Source of the DNA: Kappaphycus alvarezii
Lineage: Eukaryota; Rhodophyta; Florideophyceae; Gigartinales; Solieriaceae
NCBI GenBank assembly: GCA_002205965.3
Contig: NADL03000027.1
Coordinates: 609,416-673,415, forward strand
Direction: 5' to 3'
DNA length: 64,000 bases
Shown here: positions 13,127 through 24,199 of the stretch, in pieces
Numbering within the stretch: the first letter of the stretch is position 1
How the letters are laid out: each line of letters opens with the position of its first letter
Translations under genes and position numbers: made by a program
The notes under the pieces: model-generated
Database searches by the model: none
Told to the model about the DNA's origin: nothing
What the model saw: the letters and a program-made list of their open reading frames with translations, nothing else

Positions 13127-13509
13127 TGTAATTACTTTTTTTTGCCTGTGCTGACAGCTTACAGTTAGAAAAGAGGCATGAAAAGTGATAGTTTAATTTA
13201 CTGTACAATCTAGAATTTGACCGTTTCGCTTATGCACTGTACAGTTCTGTAAGCTTGAGCTGATCTTCTTTAGATAAGCTCAAGCAGGTTTAGGAGTAGC
13301 CTCCGACCGTCTTCTATATGGCTTCGGGAAACTTCCTTCGATTGCCCGGAAGAACCAGTTGACTCGCCTCAAGGACTTATAAGCCCGGTGTCCCTCCATG
13401 TTCTGTCCGAATAGAGCCTCTCACCACCTTCTCTCCTCTCAACTCTCTTCCTTGGTCCCTCACTCCTTCTCCTTTTCTCTTTCCCTCCTTCTCTCTCTAT
13501 CTCGCTCCA
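13127..13509 (+). repeat. copia-1 3' LTR
   Basis: This is the right LTR, homologous to 8,179-8,573 with many substitutions. The TATA box of the left copy has decayed to CTTATAAG near 13,375. The end is estimated as for the left copy. A CT-rich run continues past it. Confidence 0.75.
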
Positions 13510-13879
13510 TCTCCTCCTCTCTCTATTATATCCGTGCCTTCAGACGATTGAATAGTATCGCCAGATATTCTTATGTCTGATAGTGCTGCCGTGCTCTCAA
13601 TTCGCACAGAATATCGGTCTGCAACTGCAGAACCGTCCACCAGATCTCAGCACTTTGATAGCCGGGACAACAATCTCTCTCCACAACTTATTCAGTTCAG
13701 GGTAGAGTGTTCACCTTGACAGCGAGTCAGTAGCATGGCGATGAGCATTAGTGGAGACCACCTGATACTTCTCTTTGCTGCGTGGTCTCACAACACACTG
13801 AATAATCTCATAGACGACATCAGGCATCAGATCTGAAGCACTGCTAGGATACAATGGTACCTTCCGACCCACCACCAAA

Positions 13880-14020
13880 CATAACTTCAGCAACGCACTG
13901 CGATACTCGTCTCGCCACAATGTGTTGAGCCATCCGCGGAAATCTCGTTTTTCCGGGAGGGGGGTGCGGAAGGCGCGGTGCGCGAACCAACTAAGCAAAC
14001 TCGCGCAACGTACCAACTTT
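13880..14020. repeat. dispersed repeat copy B
   Basis: This is the diverged second copy of the sequence at 7,975-8,140. It shares CAATGTGTTG and GAGCCATCCGCGGAAATCTC and then GGCGC-rich sequence. On the minus strand it lies inside an open frame (14,016-13,711) that reads FRTPLPEKRDFRGWLNTLW; the left copy has a matching RDFRGWL peptide. The hairpin arms seen in copy A are not conserved here. Function unknown. Confidence 0.55.
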
Positions 14021-14039
14021 GTTTTCCCATAGCAAACAA

Positions 14040-16150
14040 AACCCCCCCCCGATTACATCTGGAGCGTGATGAGCTACCTTTTGCGGCGATACTTTAGTCT
14101 GCCTCCATGGCAAATTGCTGTACCAGGAACCCGGTTTCGGTTGCGTGATATGATTAGTGATCAGAATGCAACCAAAGCTCGTGGGGTAGTTCGCCAGCTC
14201 CCAAACCAAACAGGCAGGGGTTGTTAAGTGTCTGGATGGTGCTGCAGTGGCCCCTAGTGTCGTTATCCGTATGGTTTATAGCACATGGAAGTGATCAAGT
14301 TTGTAGGTGGAGTACGGAATTTCGTAGAATCGGGGGAGAGGTACCGGTAAAGAACAGAGGCATCCACGTCTGATTGCATGCAGAGGGGTCATTAAGAAGG
14401 AAGGCGAAGTCAGTGGGCGCAAGTACCCCGAGGTGGTTCATGTTACCTCACACCCGGTAGTTTCAACATTTATGGTCCTGCCTAAATACCCGGAATCAGA
14501 CACCACGGTACTCTCCAAAGTACCAGACATTGTAATTCGTAACTGTTAAAAATCATCATAAAATTTGGCACTGGGCGCTAACTAATCACCCCATTATTAC
14601 CTCATCACACACACACCATCGGTGCCATTCGTAAACGGCCAATTATAACAAAAATATGTTTACCTCAACAGAGCGACGGCTGTTGCCCCGGTCGTTGATA
14701 GCTCGACATTCGCGACTGTCAGGGAAATATTCAGACGGCATTGACCGCTATATAAACAAAAGGACCGTGGTTCAGGACGATGAGAACCCTCTGTGCGCTT
14801 AAAGTTCCTCTAGAGCTTACTAAGCTGTCACCTCGCTTAATTAGAGCCAAGTTACGTTGCCTTCGGGCCTAGTACCTCTTGCGATGGACATGAAACGGAT
14901 GGACATGAAACGCTCAAAAGGGCCAACTGGGAGGCGCATAGACGTGAAGGTGGGGAAACACGAGCGGCAACTGTATTTGGCTGCACACATTAATGAACGA
15001 TATTGTTCGAACACTCAAGAGGAACATGCGAATTGCAATGCGAAAATTTTTTTGGAGAAGTGGGTTTGCAGACGGACGCGGCCAAGTCTCTCATCAAGTG
15101 GTTTGAAGACCGTGCAGGGAGATTCTTGACTAACTGTGACATATCACGCCTCGAATTCCTTATGACCAAGAAGCAGTGAACAACTACTGTCATATCGACG
15201 AAAAGCATTATCAAGTAAAACGAGTCGCCTCTGCATCCGGAAATCGTCATGGCTGGAAATAAGGGCGCTTCTCTGCATCTTAAGGGGAAAAATGATGTGC
15301 GGACACATTCCGAATGATTTATTTTCACACTATGGACGTTATGAGGGCCTGGAGAATAATTTTGAATGAAAATTGTCCGATTAAATCCGACATAGAAGAA
15401 GACCAAGATAACTTGACAGTGGCGTTGTATTTGGACAACAAAACTAAAATCAATACTCTCAAAAAACTGCAAGCTTGGTATGTAAACAACCCTGATGGAT
15501 TCTATCACATGACCGGCCTAGAAATCGTGGCCCATCTAAGAGAGCCATGGAACTCAAAATCGCCGACGAGCAGGTATATTGTTAAAACAAAAGCGGCGAG
15601 TGCGTTCGCGCGACCAATACTAACCTTATTAACATCAAATAAAGCGCAGCCACAGCGAAAAGTCTGCTTGAGAAAGACCCTGTCAATGATAGATGTATTG
15701 GACCGTCAGCGAGGTGTTTTGAGCATAACTTGCGAACATATAGGTTGCAAAAAGACTCTCTCGGTAGAAAAGGGGAGGCGGGACTGTGATTGACCAATAG
15801 CGAGTGAGGTCTCTTCATTGCCCAATTAGTAGCGACCGTAAAGCACGTATATATCCAGCACGTCTCTAGTACTGATTGCTGGCGGAATTTGGTGTTGGAT
15901 CCTGTCGAATCCCACGCCCTGACACGTGAAGCTCACATGCTTGGAGCTTTTGTTGGTGATGATTTTCATGTGCCCAAGTGAAGGAGATTCGCGAGCTTGT
16001 TAAACAGCCAAAAGTAAAACGTTGTCGTAAGCGACATTGGAAGCAAAATCCACAAGTGTAAGTGCGCAAAACGAGCGGAAAGGGTTTAAGAAACTGGAAG
16101 CGAAGAGTGAAGAGGCCACTGGTTGATTGAGCGGTATCACATTAAACGCG
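14040..16150. other. no confident gene; one uncharacterised open frame
   Basis: A plus-strand frame at 15,314-15,793 encodes 159 residues with a protein-like composition (pieces such as NLTVALYLDNKTKINTL and GFYHMTGLEIVAHLREP). I recognise no domain. It may be a gag-like or accessory piece of a nearby retroelement. A short tandem repeat (ATGGACATGAAACG, twice) occurs at 14,884-14,912. The rest shows nothing I can support. Confidence 0.35.
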
Positions 16151-16159
16151 TTACAATTT

Positions 16160-17260
16160 GCTCTCATTCATCAGAGGAGCACCCTTTTGTTCCCTCAAAC
16201 ATTGTGGAGGGATCATTCTCGGCTTCATTATGTCATTGATGCGGTACATTGCTATTTTTCGCTTGATCAACGCATCGTCAGGATCTAGCTTCCTAGAAAT
16301 CCCTTGCATAACCTCTATTTACCTAACTGGAGCGAATCACGTATTCTAGAACTGCTGGTCGTAGCCGATAATTTGCTCCTTCACGTAGCGTAGTCAGATT
16401 ATAATGCAAAAAGAGTCCACTGTCAACACAAGGGAAGCGTAATAAGGGAACCATAAAAAACTTGAATATTTTCAGCGGAAAATGATTCCCAATCAGAAAC
16501 AGAAGCAGCGCGAGTATTTCTGAACCGATGGAAAAGAATGTAGCTCTAGATTTTTATTGCTTACCCAATCGATAACATGATACTTCATACGCATCCACCC
16601 CCTAGAGGTATGAATATCCCTTATAGAATGCCTTTTTGACGGTAAGCAGAGGATTCTTAACTTTCATCACGAAAACAAAGGTAAAATGGATGACTAGAGA
16701 TGGAGTGAGGGCAAGCGTAGTAAAAAGTAGGGTTTAGTGCCTTTATTTCGCAAAGGACGTTTTTATCCTTGATAAGGTCTGATACTTTCAGATTATCGAC
16801 TGATTGCTGTAGGTAACTGGCAGCGAATGCTGCCTGCAGAAGCACTCCATGTCCAAGAAATTCTAAAGACTCGACCAAACCAAGAAATGCAGTGAATTCC
16901 TACCGCTTGTAGTCGTTGTCAAACTGTTTGCGTCAGGCGCGGTCCAAGTACAGAGGCATGGTCTTGTCTAAGTATTCCTTCATTTTAATAGTTGCAGAAA
17001 AGTCCTCTGACTGTTCAATGCACATTATTTGAAAATGTGATCATTTCTTTGAAAAAGAGACCATCACTGAATAGGTTGGATATAATCTTGAAGAAATCCA
17101 TGATCTCCTTTTCGCTTCCAATAATGGGTAGGACATCAACGACTTTGGCGATTGCGATCAAAACACTTCCCTAGCATGACGCTTGACGAACAATTGTGGT
17201 GGCCCTGGTGTCTCGATGATTCCATGTTCTTTGAAAATTTTCTCTATAACTAACTGCCAT
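16160..17260 (-). pseudogene. copia-type RT C-terminus and RNase H relic (copia-3)
   Basis: Minus-strand pieces in several frames line up, in order, with the RT-connection-RNase H part of a copia-like polyprotein. First comes VVDVLPIIG (a degraded VDDxLxxG catalytic segment, about 17,140). Then follow EQSEDFSATIKMKEYLDKT (about 17,010), a connection segment AAFAASYLQQSVDNLKVSDL (16,840-16,770), NLTTLREGANYRLRP (about 16,385) and LIKRKIAMYRINDIMKPRM (about 16,260). The YLQQ...DL and TTL.EG..YRLR words are, from memory, typical of a copia subgroup common in algae and oomycetes. There are many stops, and no LTRs were identified. It differs from copia-1 and copia-2. Confidence 0.6.
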
Positions 17261-17299
17261 AAAAGACCGGACTCAACGAGACCACCGCCGGCATCTCAG

Positions 17300-17985
17300 C
17301 CTCCCGTATATAATGACTCCCGCCGCTCACATGCGCCCACTGTAACTAAACTATTTACGCACTCGGGAACCACTCGGCGGATCTCTGCCTTGCGGCTTCG
17401 GTCGCCCGCACCGCCAAAACTCGCTACGCATCGTCTTCACCTATCACGTTGCTCGCGCAGAGGGCCTGTACTGCTAATAACAGGTCCCAACTCTTTTTCT
17501 GGGAATTAATATCCGCCCCTGCGGACATTCTCGTTCAACCCCAGCCCCTGACCATTGGCCAACAGGTCCGCCTCATAGTCTGTGACCTAACCGTTGTCTC
17601 TCCTCTTTCAAACAAGGCGTACGCACAGGGGCCACCCAAATGACAGGCGGCGCTGCCGTTATCGCCCATCAAGACAAAGCCAAAGACTTGGAGAGCAAAC
17701 TAGTACGCCGCATACCGCCCCCTTCGCACAAAAACCCCCAGGAACTAAACTTTAAGTTTCAGCCTTTGGTTTTCGATTCCTTAGGATTCCCATCACCTGC
17801 CTCCATTTTGTTCCTCAAGCAGTACATCCTGCGCACGCGGAGAATTTTAACACACCACGGGTTGATCCGCAGGCGTTTTTGTTAACGCATAAGTTATACA
17901 TTGTGGTATTCCATTGCAATGTCGATTCTATCACGAGCCCCACTGCACGTGACTGACATGGAACATCCGGTTAGTTCTTAGCCTT
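17300..17985 (+). pseudogene. 5'-truncated C-terminus of an endonuclease-bearing RT (copy A)
   Basis: This degraded plus-strand stretch is homologous to the minus-strand copy at 43,816-43,372. Shared pieces in order are a VTxxSP...QTRR.H+GH segment, DKAKDLESKLVRRIPP, FQPLVFDSLGFPSPASILFL and, at the DNA level, TATCACGAGCCCCACTGCACGTG just before the end GAACATCCGGTTAGTTCTTA. The downstream neighbour of an RT core in this protein type ends with a 'FxPLAFxxLG' motif. Only this end survives, as expected from target-primed reverse transcription, which often truncates the 5' side. It has several stops and is non-functional. Confidence 0.6.
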
Positions 17986-17989
17986 ATAG

Positions 17990-19740
17990 TCAGACCTGCA
18001 TTGTACTACTCTATAGTACTCATTGAAGTAAAGTCTCTCATAAATAGAGGCATTGGCCGATGTTCAAACAGGTTAAGGGCAACAACGAAACAACTGCCAC
18101 CTCAACGCCAGAAAAAATCCAAGCCACACATCCGACGCGTATCTGCCCGCAATGTTCACGGCAAACGGCAGACTAGTAGTCAGCAGAGGCATCAGAGCGG
18201 CTCGCCGAGCGTAAAAGTCATCTTTCACACATCTGACGCAAGAACTCTTGAGGCTTGCTAAACTCACGCAACAGCACACCCAACAACTGTACACTCCACT
18301 GTTAACCACCAACCAACCACAATGGCTTAATCTCTACGCAAAAGATATCATTTCTCATCAAGAACAACTTTGCACTCTGGCTGCTATCCAATTTTTGAGC
18401 TGCAGCTTCCATCAAAGCACCGATCTCTTCACTGTAGATCCTTCAACACCGTCCCAAAGACTATTCAAAAGGAACATGACATTCTGGTTGGATCCCTCAT
18501 TGTTCATTCCATTAGACATCGCTGACACTGCGCTCGTCCCAAACAACGCCACACACAATACTAATCATCAAGGATGTACCCATACATAGACGGGATGCAG
18601 AAAGGGACCAACGCACATTGAAATCCTGGCCGAGCGAACTAAGTTTAAAGAAGGAATGGCGGTCTGTATTGCAATAAAATAAACAGCCCTAAAGGGTAAC
18701 GGAACCATAATGCCTACGACAATAAAAGGAGAGGCTGTTAGTAACTGTAACAGTGCCGGCGTCCGATGGACCGCTTCCTTTTAAGCGTTGTGAGGGAAAG
18801 TAGCCCGTTGGTTTGACAGATCTGGTAGAGATTTGTTTAGGACTCGTCGTGTCAAAGGACACAGAGTTTTTAGAGGAGCCAACAGTATGTAGCCAAAGGC
18901 TAAGGAAAAGAGTTCGATGAACAGCAACAGGTGGCAAACCTCAACAAAGGGATGTGGTCCAGCATAATAAGAGGAACTAAAAAGAAAATTGAGTTGGAAA
19001 GAACCGACTGAAGTCGGAAAGCAGCCAAAGAAGCGGCTCAAGCCGAGCGAATTGTTTCGCGTAGTGCACAACGAGGGCGAGCGAGGCTCTAAAGGGGATT
19101 TCTGTACTCCCACAGGGGATAGCGTGAACGCTGCCGGTTTCGGACACAGTCCTCCGAGAGGAAGCGTCAGCCTACCATGGTCCTAGAGATACAGTCCTCT
19201 CTGGGGAACGCGGGCAAATGGGACAGCGATGGAACAAAGGAAAAAGGGGCGAAGCCTCGCGAATGATCAGTCCACAGGGCTACTAGCGGGGACCAAAGGG
19301 TATAGCTATGCTATATCCACGCACGCGGGAGCCGCTAAAATTAGAAACGTGGCGCAAGGGGTGGGAGCAAAAAATAGAGCCAAACATTTGGTAACCTTTT
19401 ACTTAGGCGCTTGAAGCCCGATAATAAATACTAAATTAGAACTCCGTTAGACTCTTAGACTTTGGACTGTCAGGACATGTTTCTGAAAGTCAGTAAATCA
19501 CTCTTAAATAAATATCAGGATCAAACGTGGTCCGTCTCATGTGCATAGTGGGTCCCTGTCAGATAATCCTGTAAACACTGTAAAGTCTAAAATATAATCG
19601 ATTTTCGATTAGCAAACTGGATCATTGATCCCAAACACAGACCCAAAGGGTCATTGCACTACACGGTCGAGGAATACCTCGCAGCGCACGAGAGTATCCA
19701 ATCCAAGATGCTCGCGGCACACTACACATGAATAGAAGAC
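17990..19740. other. no confident gene
   Basis: Short frames only. A frame at 18,248-18,589 (plus, 113 residues) has no recognised domain. 18,010-18,036 contains CTCATTGAAGTAAAGTCTC, a diverged, inverted form of a word that recurs at 30,413 and 40,302. I see no LTR that can be matched to the copia relic that follows. Confidence 0.35.
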
Positions 19741-21904
19741 CCGATAACCATCGTAAAATTCATGACAGAAGTACTTCAACGTAACCCCCGCAAAGTCTAT
19801 CACCGCGCCACTCTTGCTCAACTTAACCCAAAGAAACGAACTTTTTGGCTGCCGAGCTCACCTGATTTCTACGCTGACACCCAACTCCCACTCAGTGCCC
19901 TCAGCCAAGCCGATACAAACGAGTCCTTAATATCAGGGATTTTTCAGCAGCTCAACGCAATCCGAGGCAATTAAAAGCGAAGTCCGTCCAAATTGAGACC
20001 CCGCCAGCACCACATTCACCTTGAAACTCCGAACCATTTCCACACGGACAACAAATGCAGGACCGGAACCACCCAAGGAACTTCAATGCCAAACACTCCG
20101 CGGAACAAGCTGGTTCCAACGAAGACGGCATAATTCCACGCCCTACTCGTCACCAGTAAGCCAAAGCCGGAGGAAAACCTCCACAGGGAAGACAGTAAGT
20201 TCCTACTTGACCTGGCCGCCAATTCAACCCACATCATAACCCCACTCCACACATGTTCAAACTCAACTCACCTATACCCATCTCTACAGCCATTTACACT
20301 CCTTCCCTCTGCAAGCCTGCCGGCACAATCACCGTTAAGCTTAAAACGACTAACCCAATCAAGATTCGAGCTCTCGCCAACCCCAACTTCCGCCATAACC
20401 TACTGTCTGTCCATAACATGGACCAATACCATAGAACAGTATTGTTCACCGCCATCGCAGCCCTTTTCTTTGACGCTAGCATTAGAAAGCCTAAAGTGCT
20501 AATGAATACCCCATAAGACCAACAATATGGAGCATATGTTTTGCATGCTAGCAAGAAAACCAACCCTCACTCTCATGCAAGACTCGAGGGCGTAAATAAT
20601 TCACAACCAACTTCCAACATCCCACCACCTTACACCTGTAACAACCAAACTGAAACCCACAACAAACCACTGATCACACCCCTGGTCAATGGCTATTCAT
20701 CACAGCCGCTTGTCTCCCCTAAACCCCTCAAAAAACTCACTGGCGCGCTACACAGAACAATGGCATATGGTACTCAAACATGTATCGAAACCGCACTGCA
20801 TTAAATGGCGAAACACCGCACGGTCCTATTCCTTCCGATCAGCCTACAACAACCCCTGCCGCCAATTAACTGGCTCCCCTGCCTTCCATGCAAAACTCAC
20901 ACGGGCCCCCATCTCTTCAACCAAAAACAGTACAAGTTAGGAGACTATACCAGTTCAGATACCTACGGACGCATCAAACCCCCTTCCAAATATGGAAAAG
21001 CCCATTTTCTCACCATTCTGGATGCAGAAAGCCGTTACCCTTCACTCTATATTCTGCGCACTGGAGATCAAGTGCAAAGATTCACACCCCTCCATCTGGC
21101 ACTCCTGCGCACGATCCACGGTACGCCTCATAAATAACATTCGAGTAGGCAATGCCAAACAGTTCTCATCAAAACGAATGGGAGACGCCATTCTGCAACA
21201 TGGCACATAACCCAAAACGCGAACTTCCTACCAACCACTGGAGAACTTAAGGGCTGAGAGCATCAACCGCGCACTTATAAACGCAGTGCGTGTCGCCCTC
21301 AACACAGCTAATCTCCCTCTCCAATTCTAGGAAGATGCACTAAAGAACGCCGCCTTTAAATACAACCGTATGTGTCACAGCACCACCGTAATGTCCCCTT
21401 ACCAAATGTGATACAAAGGAAAGCTCAACTTTAAGAATCTCAACGCATTCGGAAAATACCAGCAAATCCAATGTAAAGAATCCAATCAAAGCTCGAAATG
21501 AAAGCCACCATAGTCCGCTACATGCACCTAATTGATGATTTCCTTGTTCGCGTATGGAACACCTCAAGCAAGCAGCAAATAGTGGCTAAATAAAATTTCA
21601 GATTTGAGTACTTGGCCATCTCCAGGCCCTATATCACACTTAATGGCTGCGGTGGCTTCTGGAAGAGTGCCTAGCAGCCAGAGTATATCCATCCAAGCTG
21701 CTCATCGAAAACAACGCTGATATACAGGTAGTACAACACAAGTACTGAACCATTCGTCAAAAACTAATCGACATCCCCTATCATCACTTGGCTGAACGCA
21801 ATAAAATGTCTATTCACTACATTCACACTGAGAATCATCCCACAGAAATGTTCGCTAAAGCCCTCGGAGAAGTGAAAATCACCACACCCAGTAGCCAGCA
21901 ATAA
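19741..21904 (+). pseudogene. Ty1/copia polyprotein relic lacking RT (copia-2)
   Basis: Pieces in three frames follow copia order. A gag-like part is at 19,762-19,974, then a protease-like FLLDLAANSTHIIT (about 20,190-20,235) and a pre-integrase segment NPNFRHNLLSVHNMDQY (about 20,375-20,425). Integrase follows with DTYGRIKPPSKYGKAHFLTI (about 20,960-21,020) and INRALI...W.DALKNAAFKYNRM (21,260-21,370). The RNase H end is IENNADIQVVQHKY and LIDIPYHHLAERNKMSIHYI (21,708-21,830), with a stop near 21,902. Only about 150 bp separate integrase from RNase H, where about 1.2 kb of RT belongs, so the RT was deleted. No YVDD-type motif is present. Confidence 0.7.
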
Positions 21905-22789
21905 ATTGAAGCAATACCATCCCCATATCCTCAATAAACCTCTCAATCCACCCTAAAAGACGGCATTCGACAACCACCGTTCATTTTGGGTCTACCACAC
22001 GGGATTTTCAAAGGAATGAGGAATGAATTGAAAACAAGAACCAAGAAATAACGGTCAAAACGAACCAAGACAGATTGTCCTAAAGGCCGAAGCATTATAT
22101 ACAGTATAGTCGTCTTCGTACCAACGGTTGGAGAAAGCAAGACAGAATCGCCCGAATAGCAAACAAAACTCAATCCCCGAACTTATAGTAGCTGAAGAGG
22201 CCGTTTCTTTCTACAGTAAATGTTAGTTTTCGGACTCTACAGAAGTGCAGTGGCTGCAAATGTATGATAATGATCTCAGACGTAATATCAAAGCCCAAAA
22301 AGTATGACATGTGTATCACGCAGCAAGGTTGCTAATGGAAGTATACTGTAAGCCCTAAAAGCCGAGCTTTCAATTTCTGTAACAACTACTGATCGTTGTG
22401 CTCGACGGGTTTGTTTCCCATTATTGCGGCAAGAACAATATTTTACTTTTCTTTCTTATGACTGATGATTCCTTTTGGGCTTGCTCCGCTACATGGTACG
22501 CAGGCCCTTATCTAGACTTTTTAGCCCCTTTGCAATGTATGTACAAATACAGCACAGTGTATTGTAAAGTTATGCTACCATAAAAATAAATATAGTTATT
22601 ACAGTATCACGTGCCATTTCATGAGTAGAGAGCCTACGCCTTGAAATAGGAGCAAATCCGATTTGTTTGTGACAAATCAGCTGTAAGGCGGAACGACGAT
22701 TTGCTCGCATGCGTAAAAGCAACGACGTTTTTATGTTCATTTGTTTCCGTTATTTCACGCCTTGTGCGCAAAAAAAGTGATCATTATAA

Positions 22790-24181
22790 ATGCCTGTTGC
22801 AGCATCAATAACCTCCCACCAAACGACGTACAGTTCTTTGTCGTCTCTCCGCCCACCGCGTCCGACCGACGAACACCACGCGTTGACTAGCCAAGATGAG
22901 CTCAACGACTCCTTGCTCCAACATACGTCGATCTGTCCCCCGCCACCGCTCCGTCCCGCTCTGTCTCTCATGGAAAGATATCCCACTGCTCCGTCTTAGT
23001 CCGTAGGGTCTTCCGCCTCTCCGCCTTCTGCCACTCCGCCTTCCGCCCTCTGCCTTCCGTCCCTCTGCCTTCCGCCCATCTGCCTTCCGCCGCTTCGACT
23101 CCTTCCTCGACACAGAAGAACTTGAAAAGCAAACGTGGAAGGGCGACAGACTCATCTGCAGAAGAGGTCATCATGATGCTTCACGAGATACTCGCCGCGG
23201 ATGCGCACGTTGCACTGCACGGAGCAAAACCCGAGTACGTCGACATTTTCTGCTCATGCGCTGAATGCGAACGGCGACTTCTGTACAAAAGTCAATAGAA
23301 AAGTATCCGAGACCAGTACGAACGTCTGCAGAAAGCTTTCAACCAGAAGGATAGAGCGAATGTGGTGATTTATGGCGTAGGTAGAGAATTTCCAAAAGCT
23401 GACTAACTACTCAGTCAGATGAGAGAGGCACGCGAGGAGCAAGGGCACAGAGAAGCGAGCGACGCAAAGCTATCCGCGATCTAGAGCAGAACAAGCTCGA
23501 CGCTGGGGCGCGAATGGTTGCGAAAGCCACGAGCTGCGGTAAAGTTATACTTTCAGACGATGATTTAGGCGAAGTGAGTGAGTCCAAAGGTGACTATGTA
23601 TGGATAAGTGGGTTTGTTGGTGGTCGAGGAAGAAAAAGCGTTGCATAACTAACCACAGGCAGTTATATGAAGGAGAGATGGAGCGGTTTGGCAGTCTACT
23701 GAAGGACAGCGCGAAGGTGCAGGTTACTGGAGGGAGAATCTAAGTTTGTAGAAGCGTCGGTTCGAGGCTGCGGAAAAGAGAAGGGAAGAGGACGTGTAGA
23801 TAGGCGTCGCGAGAGAGAAGAGGATCGCAAGGAGCGTGTGGAGGAACGTTAGGCCCGCGACCGGCTGGAAGCTTCAAATCTCCAAGCTTATAACGGAGGT
23901 GCTCAAGGACCAGACATCGAAGTGAGTACATTCCGTGCCCCTGCGTGTTCCTGCCCATTCAAGTTGATGGGCAGGCAACACGCAAACATTCCCATACCTT
24001 GCTCATTTGCGAAGGGTGCACACGGAAGAGGTCAAAAATATCCATCCATCCATATGGCGAGGCCAATCGACGCAGTATAATCAGCGTAGTAAGCTCAGCA
24101 GATGTACGGTATCTGTTCTTTGATGTTCTCGTCTTCCACAGAGGCCACACCAGTGCCTGAACAACGCGGTGCGAATCAAAG
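22790..24181 (+). CDS. possible spliced coiled-coil gene, uncharacterised, frames damaged
   Basis: Not recognised. A Ser/Pro-rich N-part (about 22,790-23,100) leads into RATDSSAEEVIMMLHEILAA and a CSCAECERRL segment (about 23,140-23,300). Two introns are suggested. One (about 23,374-23,418) runs GTAGGTAGAG...CTGACTAAC...CAG; the other (about 23,573-23,658) runs GTGAGTGAG...CATAACTAACCACAG. Both have a CTAAC branch-point word near the acceptor. Between and after them the translation is helical and charged (RRKAIRDLEQNKLDAG; then RRREREEDRKERVEER near 23,800-23,850). A third, longer intron may end at TTCCACAG (about 24,140), giving a short last exon that ends GANQSV-stop. At least three frame breaks or stops occur in the exons. 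Confidence 0.35.
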
Positions 24182-24199
24182 CGTGTGAAACAGAAGGGA

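Larger units (their letters stand above)
8179..13509 (+). mobile_element. Ty1/copia LTR retrotransposon, decayed (copia-1)
   Basis: This is a full-length but degenerate copia-type element of about 5.3 kb. Direct repeats of about 390 bp (8,179 and 13,127, both starting TGTAATTAC) bracket a region that reads, in order, a protease-like DSGCTSHM motif, an integrase, a reverse transcriptase with YVDD, and RNase H. Protease-integrase-RT-RNase H is the diagnostic order of Ty1/copia. The LTRs differ by many substitutions and small indels and the coding region has many frame breaks, so the insertion is old. I could not find a clean target-site duplication. The boundary at the downstream end of each LTR is uncertain by tens of bases. 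Confidence 0.85.

Noticed and set aside
18781-19186. Possible gene or structured RNA around the inverted GACTGAAGTC-type repeats
   Set aside because: Short inverted repeats are present but no known RNA fold or protein domain could be matched.
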